Part shown: piece after piece, positions 40,611 to 49,640 of the stretch
How positions within the stretch are numbered: position 1 is the stretch's first letter
Layout: each line of letters opens with the position of its first letter
Assembly: GCF_003966125.1 (NCBI RefSeq)
Contig: NZ_RXMA01000016.1
Coordinates: 61,553 to 125,552 of the forward strand
Length of the DNA: 64,000 nt
Direction: 5' to 3'
From: Azospirillum griseum
Lineage (GTDB): Bacteria; Pseudomonadota; Alphaproteobacteria; Azospirillales; Azospirillaceae
Translations under genes and position numbers: made by a program
The notes under the pieces: model-generated
Seen by the model: the letters and a program-made list of their open reading frames with translations, nothing else
Told to the model about the DNA's origin: nothing
The model's database searches: none

Positions 40611-40751
40611 GGGCGCGGGTTCCTCAAAATATGGGGGCGAGACACAGGCTGTGCAGGCACAAACGGAGACACAGACGCAAACGCGCGTGGTCGCCGGTGC
40701 GGTCATCGCACCGGCGGGCCAGCCTTGGAAACTTGACCCTTCGTAGGGGGG

Positions 40752-41411
40752 TCAGCGAACAATCACGACGACCAGCCGTTTCGGCCCATGCACGCCATAG
40801 GCCAGCGTCTGTTCGATGTCCGCCGTCTTGCTGGGGCCGGAGATCAACAGGGCGTTGGTGGGCATGCCATCGGCCCACCGACCGTCGCGCATCGCCTGCC
40901 AAAAGCTGTCATACAGGGCATCCGCCCGCAAAAGCGCCACATGGATGTGCGGAACCAGCGACAGCAGCCGGGGTTCCTGGGCGCTGGGCCACAGGATCAG
41001 GCTGCCGGTGTCGGCGATGGCCCCCAGCGTGCCGGTCAACCCGGCGTCGATGCCCTCGAACATCTGTTGCTTGAAGTCGTCGATGGGCCGGTCATAGGGG
41101 ATGAGGTGCAGGCTTCCGCCCGGACCCGCGTTCGCCAGCACCGCGCCGTCGATGGTCTCGGGGGCGTAGAGCAGAGTGGCGGCCCCTTCGCGGGTCAGGA
41201 AATCCGTCACCACGGTGGGCCAATCGGCTTCGGTGGCCTCCAGAAACTCGGTGTGGACGGCCTCCATCAGGCGGCGGATGCGGGGCAACCGCTCCTCCGG
41301 CGGCCATTGTTTCTCGGCCAGCGGGGCAAAATCGGACGGCGGCGGAGTCAGCGGGTGGGCGTCGCGGGTGCGGCGGAGCGTTCCCAGAATGGCGGCGCGG
41401 GCGTCAGACAT
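40752..41411 (-). CDS. lutC: Lactate utilization protein LutC
   Basis: Encodes 219 residues of the LUD domain family, starting eight bases inside lutB. The C-terminal half has ADTGSLILWPSAQEPRLLSL and TNALLISGPSKTADIEQTLA, the LutC signature. LutABC together oxidise L-lactate to pyruvate, replacing flavin L-lactate dehydrogenase. The LutC catalytic role is not settled. It ends the lactate cassette, with pyc next. Confidence 0.92.
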   Translation of the reverse strand: MSDARAAILGTLRRTRDAHPLTPPPSDFAPLAEKQWPPEERLPRIRRLMEAVHTEFLEATEADWPTVVTDFLTREGAATLLYAPETIDGAVLANAGPGGSLHLIPYDRPIDDFKQQMFEGIDAGLTGTLGAIADTGSLILWPSAQEPRLLSLVPHIHVALLRADALYDSFWQAMRDGRWADGMPTNALLISGPSKTADIEQTLAYGVHGPKRLVVVIVR

Positions 41412-42840
41412 CGGGGATCCCCTTCTTGCGGGCCAGATCATGCAGGGTTTTGGCGGCAAAGCGCGGCTTGCTGCGCACGTTGGTCCAATCCTTCAGCAGC
41501 GGCAGGCTGGCCGGGGCGGCGTTGCCGACGGTGGACAGCGCCGTGGTCGCCAGCCTGTAGGCCAGCGGCGAGCTGTTCATCGCCGCCCAGCCCTTCCACA
41601 CCAGCGCCTCGGTGCGGCTGGCCTGCGCGCCCGCGTCCTTCACCGCCGTGCCGGGGCGCACCGCCTCGACGCGCAGGCGGCCCATGATCTCGACGATGGG
41701 GATTTTGACCGGGCAGATCTCGACGCAGGCGTTGCACATGGTGCAGGCGTGGGGCATCTCGCCGCGCTTGGCCAACCCCTCCATCTGCGGGACCAGGATC
41801 TTGCCGATCGGGCCGGGGTAGGGGGCCTGATAGGCGTGGCCGCCGACCTTGGTGTAGACCGGGCAATGATTCATGCAGGCGCCGCAGCGGATGCAGCGCA
41901 GCGTGTCGCGCAGTTCGGGATCGGCGTAGACCGACGAACGCCCGTTGTCGAGGATGACGACGTGGATCTCGCGCGGGCCGTCCTTCTCCCCCTCCTTGCG
42001 CGGGGAGGAGATCATGTTGACGTAGGTGGTGATCGGTTGACCGGTGGCCGAACGCGGCAGCAGGCTGATGATCGGCGGCACGTCCTCCAGCTTCTCCACC
42101 ACCTTTTCCAGCCCCATGAAGGCGATGTGGACCGGCGGGACGGTGGTGCACATCCGCCCGTTGCCCTCGTTCTCGATCAGGCAAAGCGTACCGGTTTCCG
42201 CCACCGCCGCGTTGACGCCGGACATGCCGACCCCGGCGTTCATGAATTTCTGGCGCAGGATGCGGCGGGCCAGATCGGTCAGGGCGGCGGCGTCCTCGCC
42301 GGTGGACGCGGCGTCCTTGATCTTCTGCTTGAACAGGTGGGCGATCTGTTTGGTGTTCAGGTGGATGGCGGGCATGATGATGTGCGACGGCATGGTCCCG
42401 TCCAACTGCACGATGTATTCGCCCAGATCGCTTTCCAGCACCTCGATGCCGTGATCCTCAAGGAAGGCGTTGAGGTGCATCTCCTCCGTCACCATCGACT
42501 TGCCTTTGACGGCCAGCGTGGCGTTCGCCTTGCGCATGATCTCCAGCGTGATGGCGTTGGCCTCCGCCGTGGTCGCGGCCCAATGCACCTGGATGCCGTT
42601 GCGCGTCAGGTTGGTTTCGAGCTGCTCCAGCAATTCGGGCAGCTTCGACAGGGCGCGCAGCCGGACCGACGCGGCGAGCGCGCGCATCCGGTGCCATTCC
42701 TGCCCATCGGCGAACTGGACGGCGCGCTTGGTCATCAGCCCGTCCATGGCGCGGCGGAAGTTGCCGCGCAACTCGCTGTCCTGCAACGCCGCCTTGGACG
42801 CGGCGGCGAAATTCACGGCCTGGGCGGCGTGGTCAGCCAT
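41404..42840 (-). CDS. lutB: Lactate utilization iron-sulfur protein LutB
   Basis: Encodes 478 residues: an N-terminal LUD domain (including AVKGKSMVTEEMHLNAFLED) and two 4Fe-4S motifs, CIRCGACMNHCPVY near 315 and CTMCNACVEICPVKIP near 365. It carries electrons for LutABC lactate oxidation. Its start overlaps lutA by eight bases. Length and motif layout match Bacillus and Pseudomonas LutB/LldF. Confidence 0.94.
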   Translation of the reverse strand: MADHAAQAVNFAAASKAALQDSELRGNFRRAMDGLMTKRAVQFADGQEWHRMRALAASVRLRALSKLPELLEQLETNLTRNGIQVHWAATTAEANAITLEIMRKANATLAVKGKSMVTEEMHLNAFLEDHGIEVLESDLGEYIVQLDGTMPSHIIMPAIHLNTKQIAHLFKQKIKDAASTGEDAAALTDLARRILRQKFMNAGVGMSGVNAAVAETGTLCLIENEGNGRMCTTVPPVHIAFMGLEKVVEKLEDVPPIISLLPRSATGQPITTYVNMISSPRKEGEKDGPREIHVVILDNGRSSVYADPELRDTLRCIRCGACMNHCPVYTKVGGHAYQAPYPGPIGKILVPQMEGLAKRGEMPHACTMCNACVEICPVKIPIVEIMGRLRVEAVRPGTAVKDAGAQASRTEALVWKGWAAMNSSPLAYRLATTALSTVGNAAPASLPLLKDWTNVRSKPRFAAKTLHDLARKKGIPDV

Positions 42841-43603
42841 GGATGCGCTCCTTCAGGAACTGGGCGATGTGCTGGCCCTGGACGGGTTTGCGTCCGGCCT
42901 CCAACGCGCCGTTGATGTTCATCAGACAGCCGCAATCGCCTGAGACGACGCGTTTGGCCCCGGTCTGCTCGATGTCGGCCAGCTTGTCGCCCACCATGGC
43001 GGCGGAGATGTCCGGGTGGCGGACGGCGAAGGTGCCGCCGAAGCCGCAGCATTCCTTTTCCCGCTTCAGCTCGACCAACTCCACATTGGCCAGTTGGCGC
43101 AGCAACGCCTTGGGTTCCTCCACCACGCCCATCTCGCGCTGCGCGTGGCAGGAGGCGTGCCAGGTGATGCGCACCGGCTCGCCCTTGTCGGTCAGTTGCA
43201 CGTTCAGCACCTGGACCAGGAATTGCGTCAGCTCCCACACGCGGGAGGAGACCTGCACCGCCTTGGCCTCGTCCGGTTCGCCGTGGAACAGGTGGGGCCA
43301 GTGTTTCTTCATCATGCCGGCACAGGACCCCGACGGCACGACGATGGGCAGATCGCCGGGGAACAGGTCCAACTGCGCGCGCGCCACCGTCAGCGCGTCG
43401 TCGCGGTAGCCGGAATTGTAGGCGGGCTGGCCGCAGCAGCTTTGTCCCTGGGGGAACACCACCTCCAGCCCCTGGGCCTGCAACAGCTCCATCCCCGCCA
43501 TTCCGGCGTCGGGAAAGAACAGGTCAACCAGACAGGTGCCGAAGAAATAGACCTTGGTTGGCTTGGTCGCCAGTGTGGAGGGCGGCGGTGTGGGGCGGTC
43601 CAT
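42833..43603 (-). CDS. lutA: Lactate utilization protein LutA (Fe-S oxidoreductase)
   Basis: Encodes 256 residues with two cysteine-rich CCG domains: QSCCGQPAYNSG and KECCGFGGTFAVRHPDIS, as in LutA/LldE and glycolate oxidase GlcF. A third pattern, WHASCHAQREMGV, completes the cluster ligands. It is the FeS partner of LutB. The gene begins 63 bases after the FeS-flavin dehydrogenase stop. Confidence 0.93.
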   Translation of the reverse strand: MDRPTPPPSTLATKPTKVYFFGTCLVDLFFPDAGMAGMELLQAQGLEVVFPQGQSCCGQPAYNSGYRDDALTVARAQLDLFPGDLPIVVPSGSCAGMMKKHWPHLFHGEPDEAKAVQVSSRVWELTQFLVQVLNVQLTDKGEPVRITWHASCHAQREMGVVEEPKALLRQLANVELVELKREKECCGFGGTFAVRHPDISAAMVGDKLADIEQTGAKRVVSGDCGCLMNINGALEAGRKPVQGQHIAQFLKERIHG

Positions 43604-43666
43604 GGCGGTGGTCCTGTGACGGCGGGGAGGAGAGGCGGTGGTGCGAAGCAGAGGGTTGTGGCCCGG

Positions 43667-46522
43667 TCAGAAGGCGGGCACCGGCGCTTTGGCGCGCGAG
43701 CAGGCGTCCACCAGATACACAATCGAACGGTACGGCACGCCCGCGTGCTGCGACAGCCCGATTTCGCAAGTCCGGCTGGTCGAATAGCCGGATTTGGCCC
43801 CGGCGGGCACATCCTTGGCCAGATGGCGCAGGGCGTGGGCGTTGAGTTCCGGCGTGGAGAAACCCTTGTCACCGGCAAAGCCGCAGCAGCCGACATCCTC
43901 CGGGATCACCACGTTGCTGGAACAGGCCCGGGCCACGGCGGTCAGGGCACCGTCCAGCCCCATGCGGCGGGTGGAGCAGGTCAGATGCAGCACCACCGGT
44001 TCGTCGGTGCGGACGATCTCCAGCCGGGGCAGGGCGTGGCGGTGCAGGAACTCGGCAACGTCCAGAATCGCCAGGCCGCCATCGGTCAGGCGCTTTTTCA
44101 GGCGCAGGGCGCAGGGGCTGGTGTCCATCACGATGGGCAGCGCGCTGTTGCGGCTGGCGGCGCGCAGGGCGGCGAGCATCGCGTCGGCCTTGGCGTCGGC
44201 CTGGGCGGCCAGACCCTTGCTTTCCAGCGGCATGCCGCAGCATTGCCCGGCCAGATCCTGCGGGTAGAGCACGCGGAACCCGGCCTTGCGCATCAGCCCT
44301 TCGACCTTTTGCGGCAGCGGCGTTTGTTCCGGGTCGCTGGCCGCCGGTCCCATGCTGCGGCTGACGCAGCTCGGGATGTAGACGACTTCGGGGATTGCGT
44401 CGCTGGACTCGGTCGGGGCCGCCGGGGCGGGGGTGAAGCGGGTGGCGGTCGGCAGGGTGCGCGGCAGGCGGGTGACGTGACCACCGGTCAGCACCCGCGC
44501 GGCGGTGTCGAGCGCCGCCGGGCCGACGGTGCGGCGGGCCAGATCGGCCAGACGCAGGCCGGTGCGCGCCATCTCCAGCGTTCCGGCGGTGTGATCGGCC
44601 ACCCAATCGCCGACGCGCTGGGCGACCGCGCCGCGCCGCTGCCCGCGCAGGGCCTTCACCAGCAACCCGGTTTCGATGCCGACCGGGCAGGCGGTGGAGC
44701 ACAGGCCGCAGGCCGCACAGGTGTCGATCCCCTGGTAATCATAGGCCGCACTCAGGGCGTCGAGCCGGGCGGGGTCGGCACCGTCGCGGCTCAACCGGGC
44801 GATCTCGCGCCACCCGACGATGCGCTGGCGCGGCGACAGGGTGAGCTTGTGCGACGGGCAGGTCGGTTCGCAGAAGCCGCATTCGATGCAGGTGTCCACC
44901 AGCCCATGGGCGGCGGGCATCGCCTTCAGATCCTTCAGGTGGGCGTCGGGATCGCCGTTCAGGATGACGCCGGGGTTCAGCAGTCCCAGCGGATCGAACA
45001 GACTCTTGATCTCCTTCATCAGGGCGTAGGCCTGCGGCCCCCATTCCAGCTCGACAAAGGGGGCCATGTTGCGGCCGGTCCCGTGTTCGGCCTTCAGCGA
45101 GCCGTCGTAATCCCGCACGACCATGGCGCACACCTCGTCCATGAAGCGGCGGTAGCGGTCGATCTCGGCGTCGGTGTCGAACGCCTGGGTGAAGACGAAA
45201 TGCAGGTTGCCTTCCAGCGCGTGGCCGAAAATGATCGCCTCGTGGTAGCCGTGCTTGGCGAACAGCGCCTGCAAGGCCAGCGTGGCGTCGGCCAGCCGGT
45301 CAAGCGGGAAGGCCACATCCTCGATGATGACGGTGGTTCCGGTCTGGCGCACCGCGCCCACCGCCGGGAACAGCCCCTTGCGGATCTTCCAAAAGCCCTC
45401 GCAGGCCTGCGGATCGGTGGTGAAGGCCCCATCGCCGATGGTGGTGGTCTGGGCCAGCACCGCGCCGATGCCCTCCACCTGCGCGGCCAGCGCGTCGGCG
45501 CTTTCCGCGCGGGTTTCCACCAGCAGGGCGGCGGCGTCCGGGCCGAATCCCTTGATGGCGGGCGGCATGCCGGGCTTGTTTTCGATGGAGCGCAGTCCGG
45601 CGCGATCGATCAGCTCCACCGCCGACACCGGCGTCGGCTTCAGCAGGGCGACGGCGCGGCAGGCTTCGGCGATGTCGGGGAAGAACAGCAGCGCGCTGGC
45701 CTTGTGCGCGTGCTCCGGGACCGTGCGCAGCGTGATCGCGGACAGGAAGCCCAGCGTGCCTTCCGATCCGATCATCAGATGGGCCAGGATGTCGATGGGA
45801 TCGCTGTAATCGACCAGCGCGTTCAGGCTGTAGCCGGTGGTGTTCTTGATGCGGAATTTGCTGCGGATGCGCTCGGCCAAGGCGGTGTTGGCGCGGGTGC
45901 GGGTTCCCAGCGCGGCCAGCGCGTCGAGCACATGGGCGTGGCTTTGCGCGAAGGCGGCCCGGCTGGCCGGATCGGCGGTGTCGAGCGCGGTTCCGTCGGC
46001 CAGCACCAGCCGCATGGACTCCAGGGTCCGGTAGCTGTTCTGGGCGGTGCCGCAGCACATGCCGCTCGCGTTGTTGGCGGCGATGCCGCCGATCTTGGCG
46101 GTGTTGATGGAGGCCGGATCGGGGCCGATCTTGCGGCCCAGCGGGGCCAGCTTGCGGTTCGCCTCCGCCCCGATGACGCCGGGTTGCAGCGTGACCAGGG
46201 CGGCGTCGGCGGAAATTGCACAACCGCGCCAGCCGTCGCCCAGCACCACCAGCAGGCTGTCGCTGACCGCCTGGCCGGACAGGCTGGTTCCGGCGGCGCG
46301 GAAGGTCACGGGCGTGGCGTGGGCGCGGGCGACGCGCAGCAGGCCGACGACCTCCGCCTCGCTCTCCACAATCGCGACGATCTTGGGAATCAGGCGGTAG
46401 AAGCTGGCGTCCGTGCCATAGGCCAACGTGCGCAGCGGATCGGTGATGAGGCGCGCGTCGGGCATCAGGCCGCGCAGCTCGGTCAACACGCGATCGTAAG
46501 GGGCCGGCAGGGTGGTCAGCAT
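43667..46522 (-). CDS. FAD/Fe-S D-lactate dehydrogenase (Dld-II type)
   Basis: Encodes 951 residues. The N-terminal FAD-linked oxidase domain has VTFRAAGTSLSGQAVSD, GGIAANNASGMCCGT and GSLKAEHGTGRNMAPF. Two 4Fe-4S motifs follow, CIECGFCEPTCPSHKL and CAACGLCSTACPVGIE, then C-terminal CCG domains (GQCCGMPLES, GCCGFAGDKG). This single-chain layout is that of Dld-II from Shewanella and relatives, oxidising D-lactate with electrons to the quinone pool. Alternatives are related 2-hydroxyacid oxidases (glycolate), but location between lactate permease and lutABC favours D-lactate. Confidence 0.92.
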   Translation of the reverse strand: MLTTLPAPYDRVLTELRGLMPDARLITDPLRTLAYGTDASFYRLIPKIVAIVESEAEVVGLLRVARAHATPVTFRAAGTSLSGQAVSDSLLVVLGDGWRGCAISADAALVTLQPGVIGAEANRKLAPLGRKIGPDPASINTAKIGGIAANNASGMCCGTAQNSYRTLESMRLVLADGTALDTADPASRAAFAQSHAHVLDALAALGTRTRANTALAERIRSKFRIKNTTGYSLNALVDYSDPIDILAHLMIGSEGTLGFLSAITLRTVPEHAHKASALLFFPDIAEACRAVALLKPTPVSAVELIDRAGLRSIENKPGMPPAIKGFGPDAAALLVETRAESADALAAQVEGIGAVLAQTTTIGDGAFTTDPQACEGFWKIRKGLFPAVGAVRQTGTTVIIEDVAFPLDRLADATLALQALFAKHGYHEAIIFGHALEGNLHFVFTQAFDTDAEIDRYRRFMDEVCAMVVRDYDGSLKAEHGTGRNMAPFVELEWGPQAYALMKEIKSLFDPLGLLNPGVILNGDPDAHLKDLKAMPAAHGLVDTCIECGFCEPTCPSHKLTLSPRQRIVGWREIARLSRDGADPARLDALSAAYDYQGIDTCAACGLCSTACPVGIETGLLVKALRGQRRGAVAQRVGDWVADHTAGTLEMARTGLRLADLARRTVGPAALDTAARVLTGGHVTRLPRTLPTATRFTPAPAAPTESSDAIPEVVYIPSCVSRSMGPAASDPEQTPLPQKVEGLMRKAGFRVLYPQDLAGQCCGMPLESKGLAAQADAKADAMLAALRAASRNSALPIVMDTSPCALRLKKRLTDGGLAILDVAEFLHRHALPRLEIVRTDEPVVLHLTCSTRRMGLDGALTAVARACSSNVVIPEDVGCCGFAGDKGFSTPELNAHALRHLAKDVPAGAKSGYSTSRTCEIGLSQHAGVPYRSIVYLVDACSRAKAPVPAF

Positions 46523-46595
46523 CGGTCCAGGTCCTTTGGATCAGGGGGGCGGATCGGGCGGTGAATCGGGTGTGGCGGGTCAAAAGAGGCAACAG

Positions 46596-46629
46596 GCCGG
46601 TCGGGTGGGGCGGACCCCGCCCGACCGGC
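46596..46629. terminator. Intercistronic hairpin between lldP and the D-lactate dehydrogenase gene
   Basis: GCCGGTCGGG-T-GGGG and CCCC-G-CCCGACCGGC enclose CGGA in the 121-bp gap. No T-run follows on the minus strand. It may stabilise the 3' end of lldP mRNA or attenuate downstream expression rather than stop it. Confidence 0.5.
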
Positions 46630-46643
46630 GGTTCACGGCACGC

Positions 46644-48287
46644 TCAGGGGATCATCCAGGGAACCAGATAGGCCTGGATCGTGGTGATGGCGCCGATGAT
46701 CGCGACAAAGAACAGGCTGTGCTTGACGGTGAAGCGGAACAGGTCGGCTTCGCGCCCCACCAGCCCGACCGCCGCGCAGGCGACCGCGATGGATTGCGGC
46801 GAGATCATCTTGCCGGTGACGCCGCCCGTTGTGTTGGCCGTCACCATCAGGATGTCCGACAGGCTGAGCTGTTGCGCCGTGGTGGCTTGCAAGGCGCAGA
46901 ACAGGGCGTTGGACGAGGTGTCCGACCCGGTCAGGAACACGCCCAGCCAGCCCAGGACCGGCGAGAAGAACGGGAAGGCTTGCCCCGTGCCCGCCAGCAG
47001 CAGCGCCAGGGTGGAGGACAGGCCCGAATAGTTGGCGATGAAGGCGAAGGCCAGCACCATGCCGATGGAGTAGATCGGGCGGCGCAGCTCCGACAGCGTT
47101 TCGCCGAAGGTGGCGACGGCGGCGGCGGGCTTCATCCGCAGGAACACCACCGTGACCAGCGCGGTCAGCAGGATGGCCGTGCCGGTGGCCGACAGCAGAT
47201 CGAGCTTGTACACCGCGTCATAGCCCTTGGGCGACGGCACGATGGGGGCGACGCGCATCACCAGCTGGTGCAGCCCGTCGATGGGGAAATAGAGGACGGT
47301 GGAGGCCAGCGCGCCGGTCTTGGCGAACAGCGCCTTGAAGGGGGCAAGGCTCCACACCGTGACGATGGCGGTCAGAACCAGGAAGGGCGACCACGCCTTG
47401 ACCACCTGCCCGGTGGTGTAGACCGGGGCCGACGCCGGGGCGGCCGCCTGTCCTTCGAAGCGGAAGATCCGCTTGGGCTTCCACACCTTCAGGAACAGCG
47501 TCAGACAGACCAGGCTGATGAGCGCGGAGGTGATGTCCGGCAGCTCCGGACCGATGTAGTTGGAGGTGAAGAAGACGCCGAATGCAAAGGTCGAACCGGC
47601 GACCAGAACGGCGGGCCACGTTTCGCGCACGCCGCGCACGCCGTCCATGATGAAGACGATCCAGAAGGGCACGAACACCGCCAGCAGGGGCAGTTGGCGG
47701 CCCGCCATCTGGCCGATCTTGAACGGATCCAGCCCCGTCACCTGACCGGCGACGATCATCGGGATGCCCATCGCGCCGAAGGCCACCGGGGCGGTGTTGG
47801 CGATCAGGCACAGACCGGCGGCGTAGAGCGGGTTGAAGCCCAGACCGACCAGCAGCGCGGCGGTGATGGCGACCGGCGCGCCGAACCCGGCGGCCCCCTC
47901 CAGAAACGCGCCAAAGGAAAAGCCCACCAGCAGCATTTGCAAACGCTGGTCCTCGGTGATCGACAGCACCGACGAGCGGATGATGTCGAACTGCCCGGTC
48001 TTGACCGTGATCTTGTAGAGGAACACCGCCCCGACGATGATCCAGGCGATCGGCCACAGACCATAGAGGAAGCCGTAGACGGCGGACGCAAAGCCCATGC
48101 CCAGCGGCATCTTGTAGAACAGGATGGCGACGGCCAGCGCGATGGCGACGGTGATGGTGGCGGCGATGTGCCCCTTCATCCGCAGCACGGCCAAGGCCAC
48201 GAAGAAGAACAGGATCGGCAACGCCGCGATCAGCGCGGACAGCCACAGGCTTCCCGCCGGATCATAGACCTGCATCCAAGGTTGCAT
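46644..48287 (-). CDS. lldP: L-lactate permease (LctP family)
   Basis: Encodes 547 residues from ATG 48287, with about 13 hydrophobic helices. Family motifs include [40 protein letters not shown] and [20 protein letters not shown]. It imports lactate (and probably glycolate) by proton symport. It heads the lactate operon on the minus strand, divergent from the GntR regulator at 48786. The ribosome site is weak (GGATGGAA). Confidence 0.94.
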   Translation of the reverse strand: MQPWMQVYDPAGSLWLSALIAALPILFFFVALAVLRMKGHIAATITVAIALAVAILFYKMPLGMGFASAVYGFLYGLWPIAWIIVGAVFLYKITVKTGQFDIIRSSVLSITEDQRLQMLLVGFSFGAFLEGAAGFGAPVAITAALLVGLGFNPLYAAGLCLIANTAPVAFGAMGIPMIVAGQVTGLDPFKIGQMAGRQLPLLAVFVPFWIVFIMDGVRGVRETWPAVLVAGSTFAFGVFFTSNYIGPELPDITSALISLVCLTLFLKVWKPKRIFRFEGQAAAPASAPVYTTGQVVKAWSPFLVLTAIVTVWSLAPFKALFAKTGALASTVLYFPIDGLHQLVMRVAPIVPSPKGYDAVYKLDLLSATGTAILLTALVTVVFLRMKPAAAVATFGETLSELRRPIYSIGMVLAFAFIANYSGLSSTLALLLAGTGQAFPFFSPVLGWLGVFLTGSDTSSNALFCALQATTAQQLSLSDILMVTANTTGGVTGKMISPQSIAVACAAVGLVGREADLFRFTVKHSLFFVAIIGAITTIQAYLVPWMIP

Positions 48288-48785
48288 TTTCCATCCATTC
48301 GTTTGTGCGACCGCACCGGAATGGCCCGGCGCGACCGCGCGCGCCATGGGGCCACCCGTGTGCGAACAACGGGGGTTCCTGGCCTGGACGGTGTGGGGAT
48401 TGGGCCGTTGGCGTGGCCGGGCGACCGGCAACACACGGGCGTTCGCCGCCGCCCGATGGCCGCGACGCGGTTGCGCCTTTCGGCGGGACCGTCCGTTCCC
48501 CAGAAACCCGGATGCCCTTGACCGCCTGCGTCGCCGGACAAGGAGCTTGCCCGAAACGCGACAGTGTGGACATCTCCTGTCCAAGATTGAAAGCGTGGAT
48601 AAAAGATTTTACCAAACTGCGCAACGGCAAAACCATTCGTCCGACGATGCACTTTGGTAGGGGGGTGGGGCTTGCATCGCCGTCCGCGCGGGCGGGGCGG
48701 TGGACTGGGCGGTGGACGGGGCAGTGGACGGCGTTGGAATCCATGGGGTATGGAAGAACGACACGCGCAGAAGGACCCTTTCCCC
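48288..48785. promoter_or_regulatory. Divergent lldP / GntR-regulator control region (498 bp)
   Basis: No gene is supported here. Near the regulator start lie TACCAAA (48611-48617) and its complement TTTGGTA (48654-48660), 43 bp apart centre to centre, like paired half-sites of the LldR/FadR class. A separate palindrome GGACA-TCTCC-TGTCC lies at 48568-48582. The AT-richer stretch 48595-48660 is the best promoter candidate. Operator function is inferred from position. Confidence 0.4.
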
Positions 48786-49556
48786 ATGCCTGGGACGATC
48801 AAACCGGCCAAGCTGGCCGACGCCATCGCCGATCATCTGGAAAAGCTGATTCTGGAAGGCGCGCTCCGTCCGGGGGAAAAGCTGCTGGCCGAACGCGAAT
48901 TGGCGCAAAAGCTGGACGTGTCGCGCCCGTCGCTGCGCGACGCCATCGCCAAGCTGGAGGAGCGCGGGTTGCTGGTGACGGGGCGCAACGGCACCCACAT
49001 CGCGCAATTCCTGTCCCACATCGGCGACCCGCTGGTGTCGCTGTTGCAGAACAACCCCGACACCACCTTTGACTATCTGGAGTTCCGCAGCGCCATCGAG
49101 GTGGAGGCCGCCGCCCTGGCCGCGCGGCGGGCGACCGATCTGGACCGCGACGGCATCCGCGCCATCGTCGCCCGCATGAAGGCCGCCCACGGCAAGGACG
49201 ACAGCTCCGAAGAGGCGGACTCCGACGCCGAACTGCATCTGGCGATTTATGAGGCGGCGCACAATGTGGTGATGCTGCACATCATGCGCACCCTGTCGGA
49301 CATGCTGCGCAACGATGTGTTCTACAACCGCGCCGATCTCTATTCCCGCCCCGGTGTGCGCGACCTGCTGCTGGAACAGCATCTGGCCATCGCCGACGCG
49401 GTGCTGGCGGGCGATGGCGACCGCGCCCGGGCGGCGGCGGCGGCGCACGTCGCCTTCACCCTGAAAACCCTGCGCGAGATCCGCGAGAACGACGCCCGGC
49501 TGAAGGTGTCCTTGCGGCGGATCGGGCGCACCGATCTGATCGACTCGTCGGATTGA
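48786..49556 (+). CDS. GntR/FadR-family regulator, likely lactate-responsive
   Basis: Encodes 256 residues from ATG 48786 (AGAAGGA about 10 bases upstream); ATG 48750 is an alternative. The N-terminal winged helix has LRPGEKLLAERELAQKLDVS and RPSLRDAIAKLEERGLL, typical of GntR. The C-terminal FCD domain is all-helical with metal-type ligands in SDAELHLAIYEAAHN and LLEQHLAIADAVLAGD. FCD regulators bind organic acids. Divergence from lldP makes it the probable LldR of this operon; PdhR-type control of pyruvate genes is the alternative. Confidence 0.88.
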   Translation: MPGTIKPAKLADAIADHLEKLILEGALRPGEKLLAERELAQKLDVSRPSLRDAIAKLEERGLLVTGRNGTHIAQFLSHIGDPLVSLLQNNPDTTFDYLEFRSAIEVEAAALAARRATDLDRDGIRAIVARMKAAHGKDDSSEEADSDAELHLAIYEAAHNVVMLHIMRTLSDMLRNDVFYNRADLYSRPGVRDLLLEQHLAIADAVLAGDGDRARAAAAAHVAFTLKTLREIRENDARLKVSLRRIGRTDLIDSSD

Positions 49557-49640
49557 TCCAACGGAGAACAAAGGGAAACTGGCAGCAATCCCCGCCGCAG
49601 AGTACACTTTCACCGTTGATGACGACGAACGAAACGGACC

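Noticed and set aside
40611..40706. N-terminal extension of pyruvate carboxylase (a 32-residue Cys/Val-rich segment)
   Set aside because: It translates alternating GT-rich low-complexity DNA. ATG 40610 has a proper ribosome site and begins the standard biotin carboxylase N-terminus.
37323..40736. Very long plus-strand open frame opposite pyc
   Set aside because: It is an antisense shadow of a gene with strong domain evidence. Its composition is Gly/Arg/His/Asp-rich with no family motif. GC-rich codon bias on one strand routinely opens such frames.
43016..46564. Plus-strand open frame of about 1180 codons opposite the FeS D-lactate dehydrogenase and lutA
   Set aside because: Same reason: low-complexity Gly/Arg/Gln-rich translation overlapping two well-supported minus-strand genes.
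49557..49640. Possible sigma-54 promoter before the LuxO-like gene (TGGCAGCAATCCCCGC)
   Set aside because: The GG-to-GC spacing is one base too long and the flanking consensus bases are poor.
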